Source: DATJGR01 sp041739525
GTDB lineage: Bacteria; Pseudomonadota; Gammaproteobacteria; Pseudomonadales; Azotimanducaceae
Reading direction: 5' to 3'
Assembly (NCBI GenBank): GCA_041739525.1
Contig: JBGSNQ010000071.1
Coordinates: 28,233-92,232, forward strand
Length of the DNA: 64,000 bases
Shown here: in pieces, positions 1 through 8,752 of the stretch
Numbering within the stretch: position 1 is the first letter of the stretch
Layout of the letters: the number at the start of each line of letters is the position of its first letter
Translations under genes and position numbers: made by a program
Notes under the pieces: generated by a model
What the model saw: only the letters and a program-made list of their open reading frames with translations
Told to the model about the DNA's origin: nothing
Database searches by the model: none

Positions 1-1696
1 GGCCGATGTGGCCGGTTGCCATGGCGAGGTTCGCGAGTCCCATCACCATGGTGCTGCCCTGGCTGTGTTCGGTCACGCCGAGGCCGTAGTAGATCGTCGC
101 ATTGCGTGCGCCCGCATACAGGCGCGCTGCAAGTCGCAATTCGTCGGCCGGTACTCCGGTGAACGTCTCGGCCGTTTCGGGCGAGTGGTCCTGTGCCGCG
201 ATGAACGTTCGCCAGCGCTCGAACGATTCGCGCTCGCAGCGTTCATCGACGAACGCTTCGTCGACCAGACCTTCGGTGACGACGACGTGGGCAAGCGCAT
301 TGATCAGCGCGACGTTCGTTCCCGGGCGCAACTGCAGATGATGGCTCGCCTCGACGTGCGCGCTGCGCACGAGATCGATCCGGCGCGGATCGGCGACGAT
401 CAGCTGCGCCCCTTCGCGCAGCCGTCGTTTGAGCCGCGAGGCGAACACCGGATGCGCGTCCGTGGGGTTCGCACCGATCACCATGACGACGTCGGCGTGG
501 TCGACGGATTGAAAATCCTGCGTTCCCGCCGACGTGCCGAACGTCTGCTTGAGTCCATAGCCGGTAGGTGAGTGGCAGACGCGTGCACACGTATCGATGT
601 TGTTGTTGCCGAACGCCGCCCGCACCATCTTCTGTACGACGAACACTTCTTCGTTCGTGCAGCGCGACGAGGAAATTCCGCCGATCGCATGGCGGCCGTA
701 TCGATCTGTAATTGCGCGGAAGCGTTGCGCCGCAAAATCGATGGCTTCGTCCCACGACACTTCGCGCCATGGCTCATCGATGCGCTCACGCACCTGCGGT
801 TTCAGCACGCGGTCGCGATGTGTCGCGTAACCCCAAGCGAAACGCCCCTTCACGCAGGCATGACCGTGGTTCGCTCCGCCGTCGGCATCGGGCTCCATGC
901 GGATCAGCTGGTCGCCTTTCAGTTCCGCGTTGAGCGAACAGCCGACGCCGCAATACGCGCAGGTTGTCTTCACGACGCGATCGGGTTGGCCGTGCTCGAC
1001 GACGGATTTGTCGATCAACGTGGCGGTGGGACACGCCTGCACGCACGCGCCGCACGATACGCATTCGGAATCGATGAACGGGTCCGCTGCGCTGGCAACA
1101 ATGGCGGAGTCGAAGCCACGACCGGCCACTGTGAGTGCAAACGTTCCCTGCGTCTCTTCGCACGCGCGCACACAACGTGAGCAGACGATGCACTTCGACG
1201 GATCAAAGCTCAAGTAGGGATTCGATACGTCTTTCGGCTCGGCGAGGTGATTTGCGCCGGCCATGCCGTAGCGCACTTCGCGCAGTCCCACTTCGCCGGC
1301 AACGTCCTGCAACTCACAGTCGCCGTTGGCCGCACAGGTCAGGCAATCGAGCGGATGATCCGAGATGTAGAGTTCGAGCACGCCTTTGCGTACCCGCGCC
1401 AACGTCTCCGTTTGGGTGCGCACCACCATGCCCGCCTCGACAGGCGTGGTGCACGACGCCGGTGTGCCTTTGCGTCCCTGAATTTCCACCAGGCAGACCC
1501 GGCAAGAACCGAATGGTTCGAGTGAATCGGTGGCGCACAGCTTCGGAATGCCGATGCCCGCCGCCAACGCCGCGCGCAACACCGACGTACCCTCGGCCGC
1601 CTCCACGGCGATGCCGTCGATGGTGAGACACACCGAACGGTCCGTCTCAGAGCCTGGCGTGCCGAGGTCGCGATGCACGTGGTCGACTGCGCTCAT
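1..1696 (-). CDS. fdsA: NAD-dependent formate dehydrogenase, alpha subunit (partial, C-terminus beyond the left edge)
   Basis: Catalytic molybdenum subunit of a soluble NAD-linked formate dehydrogenase (formate + NAD+ to CO2 + NADH). About 565 codons are present. In order: a plant-type 2Fe-2S domain (Cys cluster around residues 54-83, SCRVC), a NuoG-type His/Cys [4Fe-4S] region (DHPLDCLTCAANGDCELQ), two bacterial ferredoxin clusters (CIVCSRCVRAC, CVSCGACVQACP), then the molybdopterin domain opening with CAYCGVGC. The active-site motif CARVCHSPTGYGL puts the Mo-ligand Cys at about residue 374, next to the conserved His, so this is the cysteine and not the selenocysteine form. Start: ATG 1696 overlaps the fdsB stop (ATGA). 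Frame stays open to base 1. Last gene of fdsGBA within the window. Confidence 0.95.
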   Translation of the reverse strand, partial: MSAVDHVHRDLGTPGSETDRSVCLTIDGIAVEAAEGTSVLRAALAAGIGIPKLCATDSLEPFGSCRVCLVEIQGRKGTPASCTTPVEAGMVVRTQTETLARVRKGVLELYISDHPLDCLTCAANGDCELQDVAGEVGLREVRYGMAGANHLAEPKDVSNPYLSFDPSKCIVCSRCVRACEETQGTFALTVAGRGFDSAIVASAADPFIDSECVSCGACVQACPTATLIDKSVVEHGQPDRVVKTTCAYCGVGCSLNAELKGDQLIRMEPDADGGANHGHACVKGRFAWGYATHRDRVLKPQVRERIDEPWREVSWDEAIDFAAQRFRAITDRYGRHAIGGISSSRCTNEEVFVVQKMVRAAFGNNNIDTCARVCHSPTGYGLKQTFGTSAGTQDFQSVDHADVVMVIGANPTDAHPVFASRLKRRLREGAQLIVADPRRIDLVRSAHVEASHHLQLRPGTNVALINALAHVVVTEGLVDEAFVDERCERESFERWRTFIAAQDHSPETAETFTGVPADELRLAARLYAGARNATIYYGLGVTEHSQGSTMVMGLANLAMATGHIG

Positions 1697-3246
1697 TTGG
1701 AAGCCGAGCCGTCTTCGCGAGGGATCAGATCGCCGGGAAAGTGCTTGAGAATGCTGCGAACGGGCATCGGCGTGAGTCCCCCCAGCGCGCACAAGGAACC
1801 AGTCTCCATCGTTTGGCACAGATCTTCGAGTAACGCAACGTTCTCAATCGTGCGTTCGCCACGGCGAATCCGTTCGATCACTTCCACGCCGCGTACCGAG
1901 CCGATCCGGCACGGCGTGCATTTGCCGCAGGACTCGTGCGCGCAGAACTGCATCGCGAACTGCGCCTGCTCGCCGATATCTACGGTGTCGTCGAAAGCGA
2001 CGATGCCACCGTGCCCGAGCATCGCGGAGTGCGCGGCGAAGGCTTCGTAGTCGAGTGGCGTATCCCACAGTGACGGTGGCAGATAAGCCCCGAGCGGTCC
2101 GCCGATCTGCACCGCACGCAACGGCCTTCCTGACCGGCTTCCGCCGCCGAATTCCTGTAGGACGCTGCGCACGGAAGCGCCGAACGGCAACTCGACGATG
2201 CCGCCGTTTGCGACATTGCCGCCGAGTTGAAATGGCATCGTGCCGCGCGACCGGCCCGTACCGAATGCGGCGTAAGCGGCGCCGCCGCGGCCGAGCACGG
2301 TCGTTATCGCAGCAAGCGTCAGGACGTTGTGGATAAGCGTGGGCTTGCCGAATAGACCGCGAACTGCCGGCACGGGCGGTTTGAACCGGACCAGCCCGCG
2401 TTTTCCTTCGATGCTCTCGAGCATCGACGTCTCTTCGCCGCAGACGTAGGAACCGGCACCCATGCGCAGATCGATGTCGAAAGCGCGACCGGCGCCGCAC
2501 GCATCGCGACCAAGCACGCCGGCACGACGCGCTGCGACCAACGCGCGAGTCAGCACGTCGCGTGCGCGGGGGTACTCCGAACGCAAGTACACGTAACCTT
2601 GCGTCGCCCCCGTTGCCATTGCTGCAATGAGCATTCCCTCGATCAGCTGAAACGGATCGGCTTCGATCAGCAGGCGGTCCGCGAACGTTCCGGAATCGCC
2701 CTCATCGGCGTTGCACACGACGTATTTGACCGGGTCCGCTGCGTCGAGAACAGTCTGCCACTTCACCGCGGCCGGAAAGGCGGCACCGCCGCGGCCTCGC
2801 AACCCGGAGATGCGAACTTCATCCACGATCTGCGCGGCCGTCAGCGTACACGCGCGCGCCAGCCCCTCGAAACCACCGTTGGCGCGATACGCGTCGAGGT
2901 CCAGTGGATCCATGAGCCCCGCACGCGCGAACGTCAAACGGGTCTGCCGTTTCAGGAACGGCACGTCATCGACGAGGCCGATGCACGACGGGTGACGGCG
3001 ATCGGGCACGCCGGCCACAAACAAGCCCGCGACCTGGTGCGGTTCAACGCGGGAAAACCCGAAGCGTCCGTCGGTCGTCTCTACCTCCACCAACGGCTCC
3101 AGCGCATAGGCGCCGCGTGACCCATTGCGGATCACCCGCGCGTCGATTCGGCTGATGGCCAGCGTGGCTTCGATCGCCGCGGCCACTGCATCCGCGCCGA
3201 GCGAACAGGCGCCCGTATCGTTCGGCACGAAAATCAGAGCGGTCAT
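1693..3246 (-). CDS. fdsB: NAD-dependent formate dehydrogenase, beta (NAD/FMN) subunit
   Basis: 517 aa, NuoF-like diaphorase subunit that takes electrons from the FeS chain of FdsA and reduces NAD+. The N-terminal ~130 residues form a thioredoxin-like/linker part; the glycine-rich NAD/FMN site GLRGRGGAAF lies at 148-157 and CNADEGDSGTF follows near 178. The C-terminal NuoF 4Fe-4S motif CGKCTPCRIG is near residue 441, with the last Cys in SLCALGG. The ATG at 3246 overlaps the stop of fdsG (ATGA), and its own stop overlaps the fdsA ATG, so the three subunits are translationally coupled. An upstream in-frame extension to 3468 exists but lies inside fdsG in another frame and is not used. Confidence 0.95.
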   Translation of the reverse strand: MTALIFVPNDTGACSLGADAVAAAIEATLAISRIDARVIRNGSRGAYALEPLVEVETTDGRFGFSRVEPHQVAGLFVAGVPDRRHPSCIGLVDDVPFLKRQTRLTFARAGLMDPLDLDAYRANGGFEGLARACTLTAAQIVDEVRISGLRGRGGAAFPAAVKWQTVLDAADPVKYVVCNADEGDSGTFADRLLIEADPFQLIEGMLIAAMATGATQGYVYLRSEYPRARDVLTRALVAARRAGVLGRDACGAGRAFDIDLRMGAGSYVCGEETSMLESIEGKRGLVRFKPPVPAVRGLFGKPTLIHNVLTLAAITTVLGRGGAAYAAFGTGRSRGTMPFQLGGNVANGGIVELPFGASVRSVLQEFGGGSRSGRPLRAVQIGGPLGAYLPPSLWDTPLDYEAFAAHSAMLGHGGIVAFDDTVDIGEQAQFAMQFCAHESCGKCTPCRIGSVRGVEVIERIRRGERTIENVALLEDLCQTMETGSLCALGGLTPMPVRSILKHFPGDLIPREDGSASK

Positions 3247-3725
3247 AACCGAGTGTCGTCCAATGCTGCGACGAGCGTGTCGAATCGCTGCGGCGTGACG
3301 CGGCCGTGAATCGCATCGTCGATGCGTACCGTCGGGCCGCATGCGCAGTTGCCGAAGCAATACGCCGCTTCCAGCGTTATGCGCCCGTCTGCAGATGTCG
3401 TTCCGATCGTTGTTCCGAGGCGCCCCTCCGCGTGCGACACGAGCGCACGACACCCCACCGCCTGGCACGCTTCCGCCTGGCAGATCTGTATCAAGTGATC
3501 ACCCGCGGGTTCGGCGCGCAGGTCGTGGTAGAAGGTCGTAACGCCGTAAACGTCTGCACGCGACACGTTGAAGTGTTGCGCCGCTGCCGCGATGCCGACG
3601 TTGGGTACGTGTCCGAGCCGGCGCTGCACCTCGAGCAACGCGGGTAGCAGCTCGTTCGCAACCGGCGCGGTTGCCGCGAGTATCTCGCGGACCACTTCCA
3701 ACTCGCGTGCGGCGTCTGAACTCAT
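3243..3725 (-). CDS. fdsG: NAD-dependent formate dehydrogenase, gamma (2Fe-2S) subunit
   Basis: 160 aa, NuoE-like thioredoxin-fold 2Fe-2S protein, the usual size for FdsG. The cluster ligands are Cys82, Cys87, Cys123 and Cys127 (C-x4-C and C-x3-C). N-terminal helical part contains the conserved LLPALLEVQ and a VTTFYHDL segment. It is the first gene of the fdsGBA operon, divergent from the HisN-like gene 98 bp away, so the operon promoter should lie in 3726-3823, where I see no convincing sigma70 pair. Confidence 0.93.
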   Translation of the reverse strand: MSSDAARELEVVREILAATAPVANELLPALLEVQRRLGHVPNVGIAAAAQHFNVSRADVYGVTTFYHDLRAEPAGDHLIQICQAEACQAVGCRALVSHAEGRLGTTIGTTSADGRITLEAAYCFGNCACGPTVRIDDAIHGRVTPQRFDTLVAALDDTRL

Positions 3726-3823
3726 CTGAAGCGTTCGTTACGACATCGATCGCAGGGTGCAGCGGGCAGACGGCGGACGCAAGTCGCGCGATAATCGCGG
3801 CCCTTTCGACACGCGCAGTACCC

Positions 3824-4666
3824 ATGAACTTCGGCTACCACGACAGAACCGCGGTTTCCGATTTCGATCGCGATCGCTATCTCGAAGCGGCGGTAGAGTT
3901 TGCGCGGGAAGCCGGCGCCGTGATCCTGCCGCACTTTCGCAGCCCGATCGCCGTGGAGAACAAAAACTCCGACGGCACGTACGATCCTGTGACCGTCGCC
4001 GACAAGGCCGCCGAGTCGGTCATCCGCGCCGGCATCGAAAAACGCTTTCCGACACATGGCATCTTCGGCGAGGAACTCGGCCATCAGTCCGGCGCGGGTC
4101 TGACCTGGGTAATCGATCCCATCGACGGCACGCGCGCGTTCGTCACCGGTATGGTGCATTGGGGCGTGCTGATCGCGTTGTTCGACGGTGCCTCGCCGGT
4201 GCTCGGCGTGATGTATCAGCCGTTCACCGATGAGTTGTTCACCGGCAACAACGACACCGCGCAGTACCGCCGTGGCGCGGTAGAGCGCACGCTGAAGGTT
4301 CGAGCCTGTGCATCGGTTGCGCAGGCGGTGCTCGCATCGACGTCGCCGCAAGTACTCGGCAGCGCCGAGGAGCAAGCCGGTTTCAGAGCGTTGCGCCGGC
4401 GCGCACAACTCACCCGTTGGGGCGGCGACTGCTATCAATACTGCATGCTGGCGATGGGTTACGTGGACGTTGCGGCGGAAGCGAGCCTCAAGCCGTACGA
4501 CGTGCAGGCGCTGATGCCGATCATCCGCGGCGCGGGCGGCATCGTCACCACGTGGGAAGGCGGCGATGCCTCCATGGGCGGTCGAGTCGTCGCATCGGGA
4601 GATGTACGGGTGCACCGCGAAGCGCTGACATTGTTGAACGACGGCATGACCGGCAAGCTGGACTAG
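3824..4666 (+). CDS. Inositol-monophosphatase-family phosphatase, probable histidinol-phosphatase (HisN type)
   Basis: 280 aa Mg-dependent phosphatase of the FIG/IMPase superfamily. Metal and substrate motifs: DPVTVADKAAE near 46-56, GEELG near 76, and WVIDPIDGTRAFVTG in the 90-110 region. The C-terminal motif WGGDCYQY...KPYDVQAL...GAGG matches the HisN subgroup that dephosphorylates L-histidinol phosphate, so that is the preferred role over inositol phosphate. The ATG at 3824 is chosen over an upstream extension to 3671 because the extension is non-homologous and lies over the fdsG start. No other his genes are nearby. A weak GATAAT-like -10 box lies at 3790-3795. Confidence 0.8.
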   Translation: MNFGYHDRTAVSDFDRDRYLEAAVEFAREAGAVILPHFRSPIAVENKNSDGTYDPVTVADKAAESVIRAGIEKRFPTHGIFGEELGHQSGAGLTWVIDPIDGTRAFVTGMVHWGVLIALFDGASPVLGVMYQPFTDELFTGNNDTAQYRRGAVERTLKVRACASVAQAVLASTSPQVLGSAEEQAGFRALRRRAQLTRWGGDCYQYCMLAMGYVDVAAEASLKPYDVQALMPIIRGAGGIVTTWEGGDASMGGRVVASGDVRVHREALTLLNDGMTGKLD

Positions 4667-4682
4667 AGAAGGGAGTAGAACT

Positions 4683-5744
4683 ATGGACTTCGGTATTGCG
4701 CTCGCGACGTCGACTGAATCGTGGAAGGCGGTCAGGCGGGCAGAGGAGCTCGGCTTCACTCACGCGTGGTTCTATGACACGCAGTTGCTGAACCCCGATG
4801 TGTTCATCGGAATGACACAAGCCGCCATGACGACGAAGCGCATCCGGTTGGGCACCGGCGTGCTGATTCCGTCGAACCGCATCGAGCCGGTTACGGCGAA
4901 CGCGCTCGCGACGCTGAACAAGATCGCTCCGGGGCGGATTGATTTCGGTGTGGGCACGGGCTTTACCGGGCGGCGCACGATGGGCCTTGGCGCGATCACG
5001 CTAGCGCGGCTCGAAACGTACGTCGAGCGAGTACAAGCACTGCTTCGCGGCGAGACGATTTATTGGGATTTCGAAGGCGAAACGCGCGCGATCCGGTTTC
5101 TGAATCCCGATTTCGGACTCATCAACATCGATAGCCCCATTCCGCTGCACGTCTCTGCATTCGGCCCGAAGGCCCGCGCCCTGACGGCGAAGCTGGGGGC
5201 GGGCTGGGTCAACTTCGGCGCCGACGTGCAGCGTGCGGCGAAGGAACTCGACGACATGCGCGGCGCGTGGCGCGCCGCGGGCAGGACGGATCCGTTGTAC
5301 AGCACGCAGTTCGCGCTCGGATGCGTGTTGAACAACGGCGAGCCGGCCGACTCGGAGCGCGCCATCGCCCAAGCCGGGCCGTTGGTCACGGTGCTGTTCC
5401 ACAATCTTGTCGAAACCACCTCGGCAGGATCGATGGCCGGTGTTCTGCCCGACGCAGCGAACTCGGCGCTCGAGCAATACCGGAAGATATACAACGGTTT
5501 CCAGCCCGCGGACGCGCGTTACCTGATGAATCACCGCGGCCATCTGATGTTCGTCAAGCCGGAGGAGCGGCCATTGCTCACGGCATCGCTGATCGAATCG
5601 TTTTCGTTCACCGGCACGCAGGATGTCCTGCTCGAACGGCTGCGCACGCTGAAGTCCGCCGGTTACTCGCAGTTCACCATTCAACTGGTCGAAGGACAGG
5701 AAGCAGCACTCGAAGACTGGTCGAACCTGTTCGAGCGCGTCTAG
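4683..5744 (+). CDS. LLM-class flavin-dependent oxidoreductase
   Basis: 353 aa, bacterial luciferase-like monooxygenase fold using FMN or F420. The N-terminus carries the typical first strand and WFYDTQLL; IRLGTGVLIPSNR and GRIDFGVGTGFTGRRTMG (residues ~84-101) are the conserved barrel segments that bind the flavin phosphate. The substrate cannot be read from sequence; the family includes F420-dependent reductases and FMN monooxygenases. It follows the HisN-like gene by 16 bp with a gaagggag-type ribosome site, and its TAG stop shares a base with the GTG of the downstream Met-sulfoxide reductase. Confidence 0.85.
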   Translation: MDFGIALATSTESWKAVRRAEELGFTHAWFYDTQLLNPDVFIGMTQAAMTTKRIRLGTGVLIPSNRIEPVTANALATLNKIAPGRIDFGVGTGFTGRRTMGLGAITLARLETYVERVQALLRGETIYWDFEGETRAIRFLNPDFGLINIDSPIPLHVSAFGPKARALTAKLGAGWVNFGADVQRAAKELDDMRGAWRAAGRTDPLYSTQFALGCVLNNGEPADSERAIAQAGPLVTVLFHNLVETTSAGSMAGVLPDAANSALEQYRKIYNGFQPADARYLMNHRGHLMFVKPEERPLLTASLIESFSFTGTQDVLLERLRTLKSAGYSQFTIQLVEGQEAALEDWSNLFERV

Positions 5745-6211
5745 TGTCCAAGCCCGATCAATACGCGCAACTCGTGCGTTCGCTGACGGCTTTGTTGGAG
5801 GGTGAGCGCGATTGGATCGCCAATCTTTCCAACACTTCCGCGCTGCTGTTTGCGGAGCTCGTCGACATCAACTGGGTCGGGTTCTATCTGCTGAAGGATG
5901 GAGAACTGGTGTTAGGACCATTCCAGGGCAAGCCCGCCTGCGTGCGAATTGCGATCGGCAAAGGCGTTTGCGGAACGGCCGCGCAACGGCGCGAGAGCAT
6001 TCTCGTGCCGAACGTGCACGAGTTCGAAGGACACATTGCTTGCGACACGGCGTCGAATTCGGAATTGGTCGTACCGCTGACGTTCGGTGATGCGCTGGTG
6101 GGAGTGCTGGATCTGGATAGCCCGCGCCTGGGACGGTTCGACGAAGATGATCGCCGCGGCATCGAAGCGGTTGCGCGCGTTGTCGCGGATCGGTACGCGC
6201 ACGCGGTGTAG
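5744..6211 (+). CDS. msrC: Free methionine-(R)-sulfoxide reductase, GAF-domain type
   Basis: 155 aa single GAF domain. It reduces free Met-R-sulfoxide to methionine with thioredoxin. The three redox cysteines are Cys66, Cys76 and Cys100 (KPACVRI, GKGVCGTA, GHIACDTASNSE), with the same 10/24-residue spacing as the characterised family (E. coli YebR/MsrC). WVGFYL near 44-49 is the conserved pocket wall. The start is GTG 5744, whose G is the last base of the preceding stop codon (TAGTG overlap); the frame is open much farther upstream but that portion lies inside the LLM gene. A strong hairpin follows 50 bp downstream. Confidence 0.92.
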   Translation: MSKPDQYAQLVRSLTALLEGERDWIANLSNTSALLFAELVDINWVGFYLLKDGELVLGPFQGKPACVRIAIGKGVCGTAAQRRESILVPNVHEFEGHIACDTASNSELVVPLTFGDALVGVLDLDSPRLGRFDEDDRRGIEAVARVVADRYAHAV

Positions 6212-6260
6212 CAACAACTGCGCGAGTGAATCCTTCGTTAACTGACCCTGCCGCGAACGA

Positions 6261-6291
6261 CCTTTCCGCTGAACGGGCTTCAGCGGAAAGG
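6261..6291. terminator. Perfect 13-bp stem-loop between convergent genes
   Basis: CCTTTCCGCTGAA (6261-6273) pairs perfectly with TTCAGCGGAAAGG (6279-6291) around a 5-nt loop. It sits between the ends of msrC (plus) and the 6304-6882 gene (minus), the expected place for a bidirectional terminator. There is no clear T-tract on either side, so it may work as a pausing or mRNA-protecting hairpin instead. Confidence 0.55.
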
Positions 6292-6303
6292 TGCGCGCGA
6301 GCA

Positions 6304-6882
6304 TCAGAACGTCGTGCCGGTGATCTCGATCCGCTCGGCGACTTGTTCCATCACAAATGCCAGCGGCAGCTCGACCAGCGTGGCGACGGTACCTTCCTTG
6401 CGGAAACATCGCACGCGCCGACGGTTCGCCTGCCTGGTGGCGACGAGGTACTGAACTCTGCCGAGCTGGAAACGACGCCCACCCAGAAGCGAATGATGAT
6501 TCGCGGGGCCATCGGCGTCGTTTCGGACGCAATCTCTGCTCGACGCTGCCGCTGGTACATCAGGAGCAGCCTCGGAGGCATCGGGCGCGCGATTGCGTTT
6601 GTGCCACAGCGGAAGCGACATGTCGCGCACCGGCATCGGCATCTCGCTCACGCCGGCGACATATTCGGCTTCGACGAGCACGCTGCGGACATCGAGCAGG
6701 CTCGCTCGGGCGTAGTGCCTCAGAAAACTCAAGCTGCCGTTGGACAGAAACAGCACCGCTCGAGTGACGCGCGTGGTACGAAAAACGCTCGCCTGCAGCA
6801 CTTCATACACCGCGCTCAGGACATCGGGGTTGAAGTGCCTATGAATGAACCAGGAAATGTCCTCTTCGAAATCGACTACCAC
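6304..6882 (-). CDS. Conserved hypothetical protein
   Basis: 192 aa, family not recognised. Codon third positions are GC-rich along the frame, as in neighbouring genes. The first ~85 residues look like a compact helical domain (DEED-type acidic start, RVTRAVLFLSNGSLSFLRHY, then DVRSVLVEAEYV). The middle (residues ~110-135) is low-complexity, rich in Ala/Asp, and the C-terminus ends in an amphipathic VELPLAFVMEQVAERIE helix. Start is GTG 6882, preceded by GGGAGG with 5-nt spacing. It stands alone; 281 bp separate it from the GNAT gene, and I see nothing recognisable in that gap. Confidence 0.55.
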   Translation of the reverse strand: MVVDFEEDISWFIHRHFNPDVLSAVYEVLQASVFRTTRVTRAVLFLSNGSLSFLRHYARASLLDVRSVLVEAEYVAGVSEMPMPVRDMSLPLWHKRNRAPDASEAAPDVPAAASSRDCVRNDADGPANHHSLLGGRRFQLGRVQYLVATRQANRRRVRCFRKEGTVATLVELPLAFVMEQVAERIEITGTTF

Positions 6883-7163
6883 GTTCGCCTCCCTGGAACA
6901 TGCGCCGCAACGCGCTCACAGCGGTGTGCTTCGCCGTTCGTCTTTGATGATGGGTGTGTCCAGACTTCTTTGTTGTTTTAGCGAGGAGAGTGGGGTGTCC
7001 CTTACCCCTTCGCCTGACCGTTATCCTCAACCTACGTAAAGGTCGGGTTGTAGAGACTGTGTAACGAGTTGGAAACAGAAGTGTTCGATCGAGATCCGGG
7101 CCCGAGAAGCGAGCAGGGAATTGAAATACGCACCGACGACTGAGAGGAGTCGCGTGCGATCCG

Positions 7164-7676
7164 CTATCTGAGTCGCAGCAGCATGTGGGTTTCGGCGTAG
7201 TCGACGCCGTCTACCTTCAACGCAGCCGGCTCCGTTCCCCACGCCTCGAACCCCAGGGATTGATACAGCGCGAGCGCCGCCGCATTTTCCGACGTCACCG
7301 ACAACAGAACGTGCTCGAGCCCCGGCAGTTCGCGTGCGCGACCGACCATCGTCGCGAGCAACCGTCGTCCCAGCCCGCGGCTGCGCTGCGCCGGTGTTAC
7401 GTACACGCCCCAGACCGAGCCGATATGTTGACGTTTGGGCGCGGTTTCGCGGACGAACCCGCCGATGCCGATCAACTGCTCGCCGTCCCACGCGCCGAGC
7501 ACGTAGTTCTCCGGCGAGCCGGTCAACCGATCGCGATACTTGTCGGCCTTCGCGCTCGCTTCTACTTCATAGCTCGAACCGAAGGCCGTCGGCTCGGTGC
7601 GCAGCGCTTCGAGGCGCAGCCGCCGATAGCGATCGAGATCGCCGTTGCCGAGCAGCCTCAGTTCGATCGTGCTCAC
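7164..7676 (-). CDS. GNAT-family N-acetyltransferase
   Basis: 170 aa, complete GNAT fold. It transfers acetyl from acetyl-CoA to an unknown amine. Motif A, VYVTPAQRSRGLGRRLL (residues ~91-107), carries the Q/R-x-x-G-x-G/L acetyl-CoA pyrophosphate loop; SENAAALALYQSLGFE is the conserved motif B segment. The start ATG overlaps the stop of the upstream LLM oxidoreductase (ATGA), so the two are coupled; the acceptor may be related to that pathway, but that is inference. Confidence 0.88.
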   Translation of the reverse strand: MSTIELRLLGNGDLDRYRRLRLEALRTEPTAFGSSYEVEASAKADKYRDRLTGSPENYVLGAWDGEQLIGIGGFVRETAPKRQHIGSVWGVYVTPAQRSRGLGRRLLATMVGRARELPGLEHVLLSVTSENAAALALYQSLGFEAWGTEPAALKVDGVDYAETHMLLRLR

Positions 7677-8719
7677 ATCGCGTCGACCAGATTGCGCAGC
7701 TTGTCGCAGTAGCTGACGCGGTCCTTCAACGTTTTGCCGACGAAACCGACGTTCAGAGCGTTCACGCCCGCGTCTCTCAATGCCGCAAGGCGGTCACGCA
7801 CGAAACCCTCCGGCCCGATCAGCGAAGTGGCATCGATGTACGACTGCGGAATGGCGGCTTCCGCTGCGTCTTTCTTGCCGGCGAGATACAGGTCTTGAAT
7901 GATCTTCGCGTCCTTCTCGTAGCCGTACTTCGAGAACGTGTCGTTGTAGAAATTCTTCGAGCGCGCACCCATGCCGCCGATGTACAGCGCCATGCCGGGT
8001 CGGCCGAGGTTGCGCAGATCTTCCAGACCTTCGCCTATCGCAACGCCGCCGCCAGCGAATATCTCGAGGGGCGCGCGGTTCGGATCGCGCTTCGCCGAAC
8101 CGGCGCGCAGTGCCTTACCCCACACCGCGTCGGCGCCTTCGGCCATGTAGAACGCGGGCAGCCACGCGTCCGCGAGTTCCGCGGTGAGCTCCACGCTTTT
8201 TGCACCGAGTGCCGCAATGGCAATCGGAATCTCTTCGCGCACCGGATGGTTGATCAGCTTCAGCGGTTTGCCGAGGCCGGTGCCGCGGTTCTGCGGCAGC
8301 GGAATCTGGAAGTGCTTGCCGTCGTATTGCACCTTTTCGCGCCGCCACACCATGCGGCAGATTTCGATGATCTCGCGAATCGTTTGTGTTGGTGAGTCAT
8401 AAGGCACGCCGTGGAATCCTTCGATCACCTGCGGACCCGACGCACCGAGGCCGAGCATGCAACGACCGTCGGAGAGATAGTCGATGCCTGCGGCGGTCAT
8501 TGCGAGCAGCGACGGCGTGCGCGTGTAGATCGGCAAAATGCCGGACGCGATGGTGACGCGCTGGGTGCTCGCGGCGATGTAGCCCATCGCGCTCGGCGCA
8601 TCGAACGAATACGCCTCCGGCACCCACACCATGTCGAGGCCGGCCTTCTCCAGTTCCTGAACTTCCTTGACGGCTTCCTTCATGCCGTTCGAATAGCTGA
8701 GTAGTGTCGAAATACGCAT
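7673..8719 (-). CDS. LLM-class F420/FMN-dependent oxidoreductase
   Basis: 348 aa luciferase-like TIM barrel. Conserved segments: VWVPEAYSFDAPSAMGYIAA near 32-51, RVTIASGILPIYTRTP near 54-69, GRCMLGLGASGPQVIEGFHG near 84-103. This pattern resembles the subgroup annotated as F420-dependent in mycobacteria and widespread in proteobacteria, where the true cofactor is often untested. No F420 biosynthesis genes are in the window. The ribosome site AAGGGAG lies 9 nt before the ATG. It is distinct from the LLM gene at 4683 (low similarity by eye). Confidence 0.87.
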   Translation of the reverse strand: MRISTLLSYSNGMKEAVKEVQELEKAGLDMVWVPEAYSFDAPSAMGYIAASTQRVTIASGILPIYTRTPSLLAMTAAGIDYLSDGRCMLGLGASGPQVIEGFHGVPYDSPTQTIREIIEICRMVWRREKVQYDGKHFQIPLPQNRGTGLGKPLKLINHPVREEIPIAIAALGAKSVELTAELADAWLPAFYMAEGADAVWGKALRAGSAKRDPNRAPLEIFAGGGVAIGEGLEDLRNLGRPGMALYIGGMGARSKNFYNDTFSKYGYEKDAKIIQDLYLAGKKDAAEAAIPQSYIDATSLIGPEGFVRDRLAALRDAGVNALNVGFVGKTLKDRVSYCDKLRNLVDAM

Positions 8720-8752
8720 GCGAGATGACTCCCTTTGAGATGTTTCTGTGTT

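Noticed and set aside
575..577. Possible selenocysteine in the formate dehydrogenase
   Set aside because: The active-site codon is TGC (Cys), and no in-frame TGA interrupts the gene.
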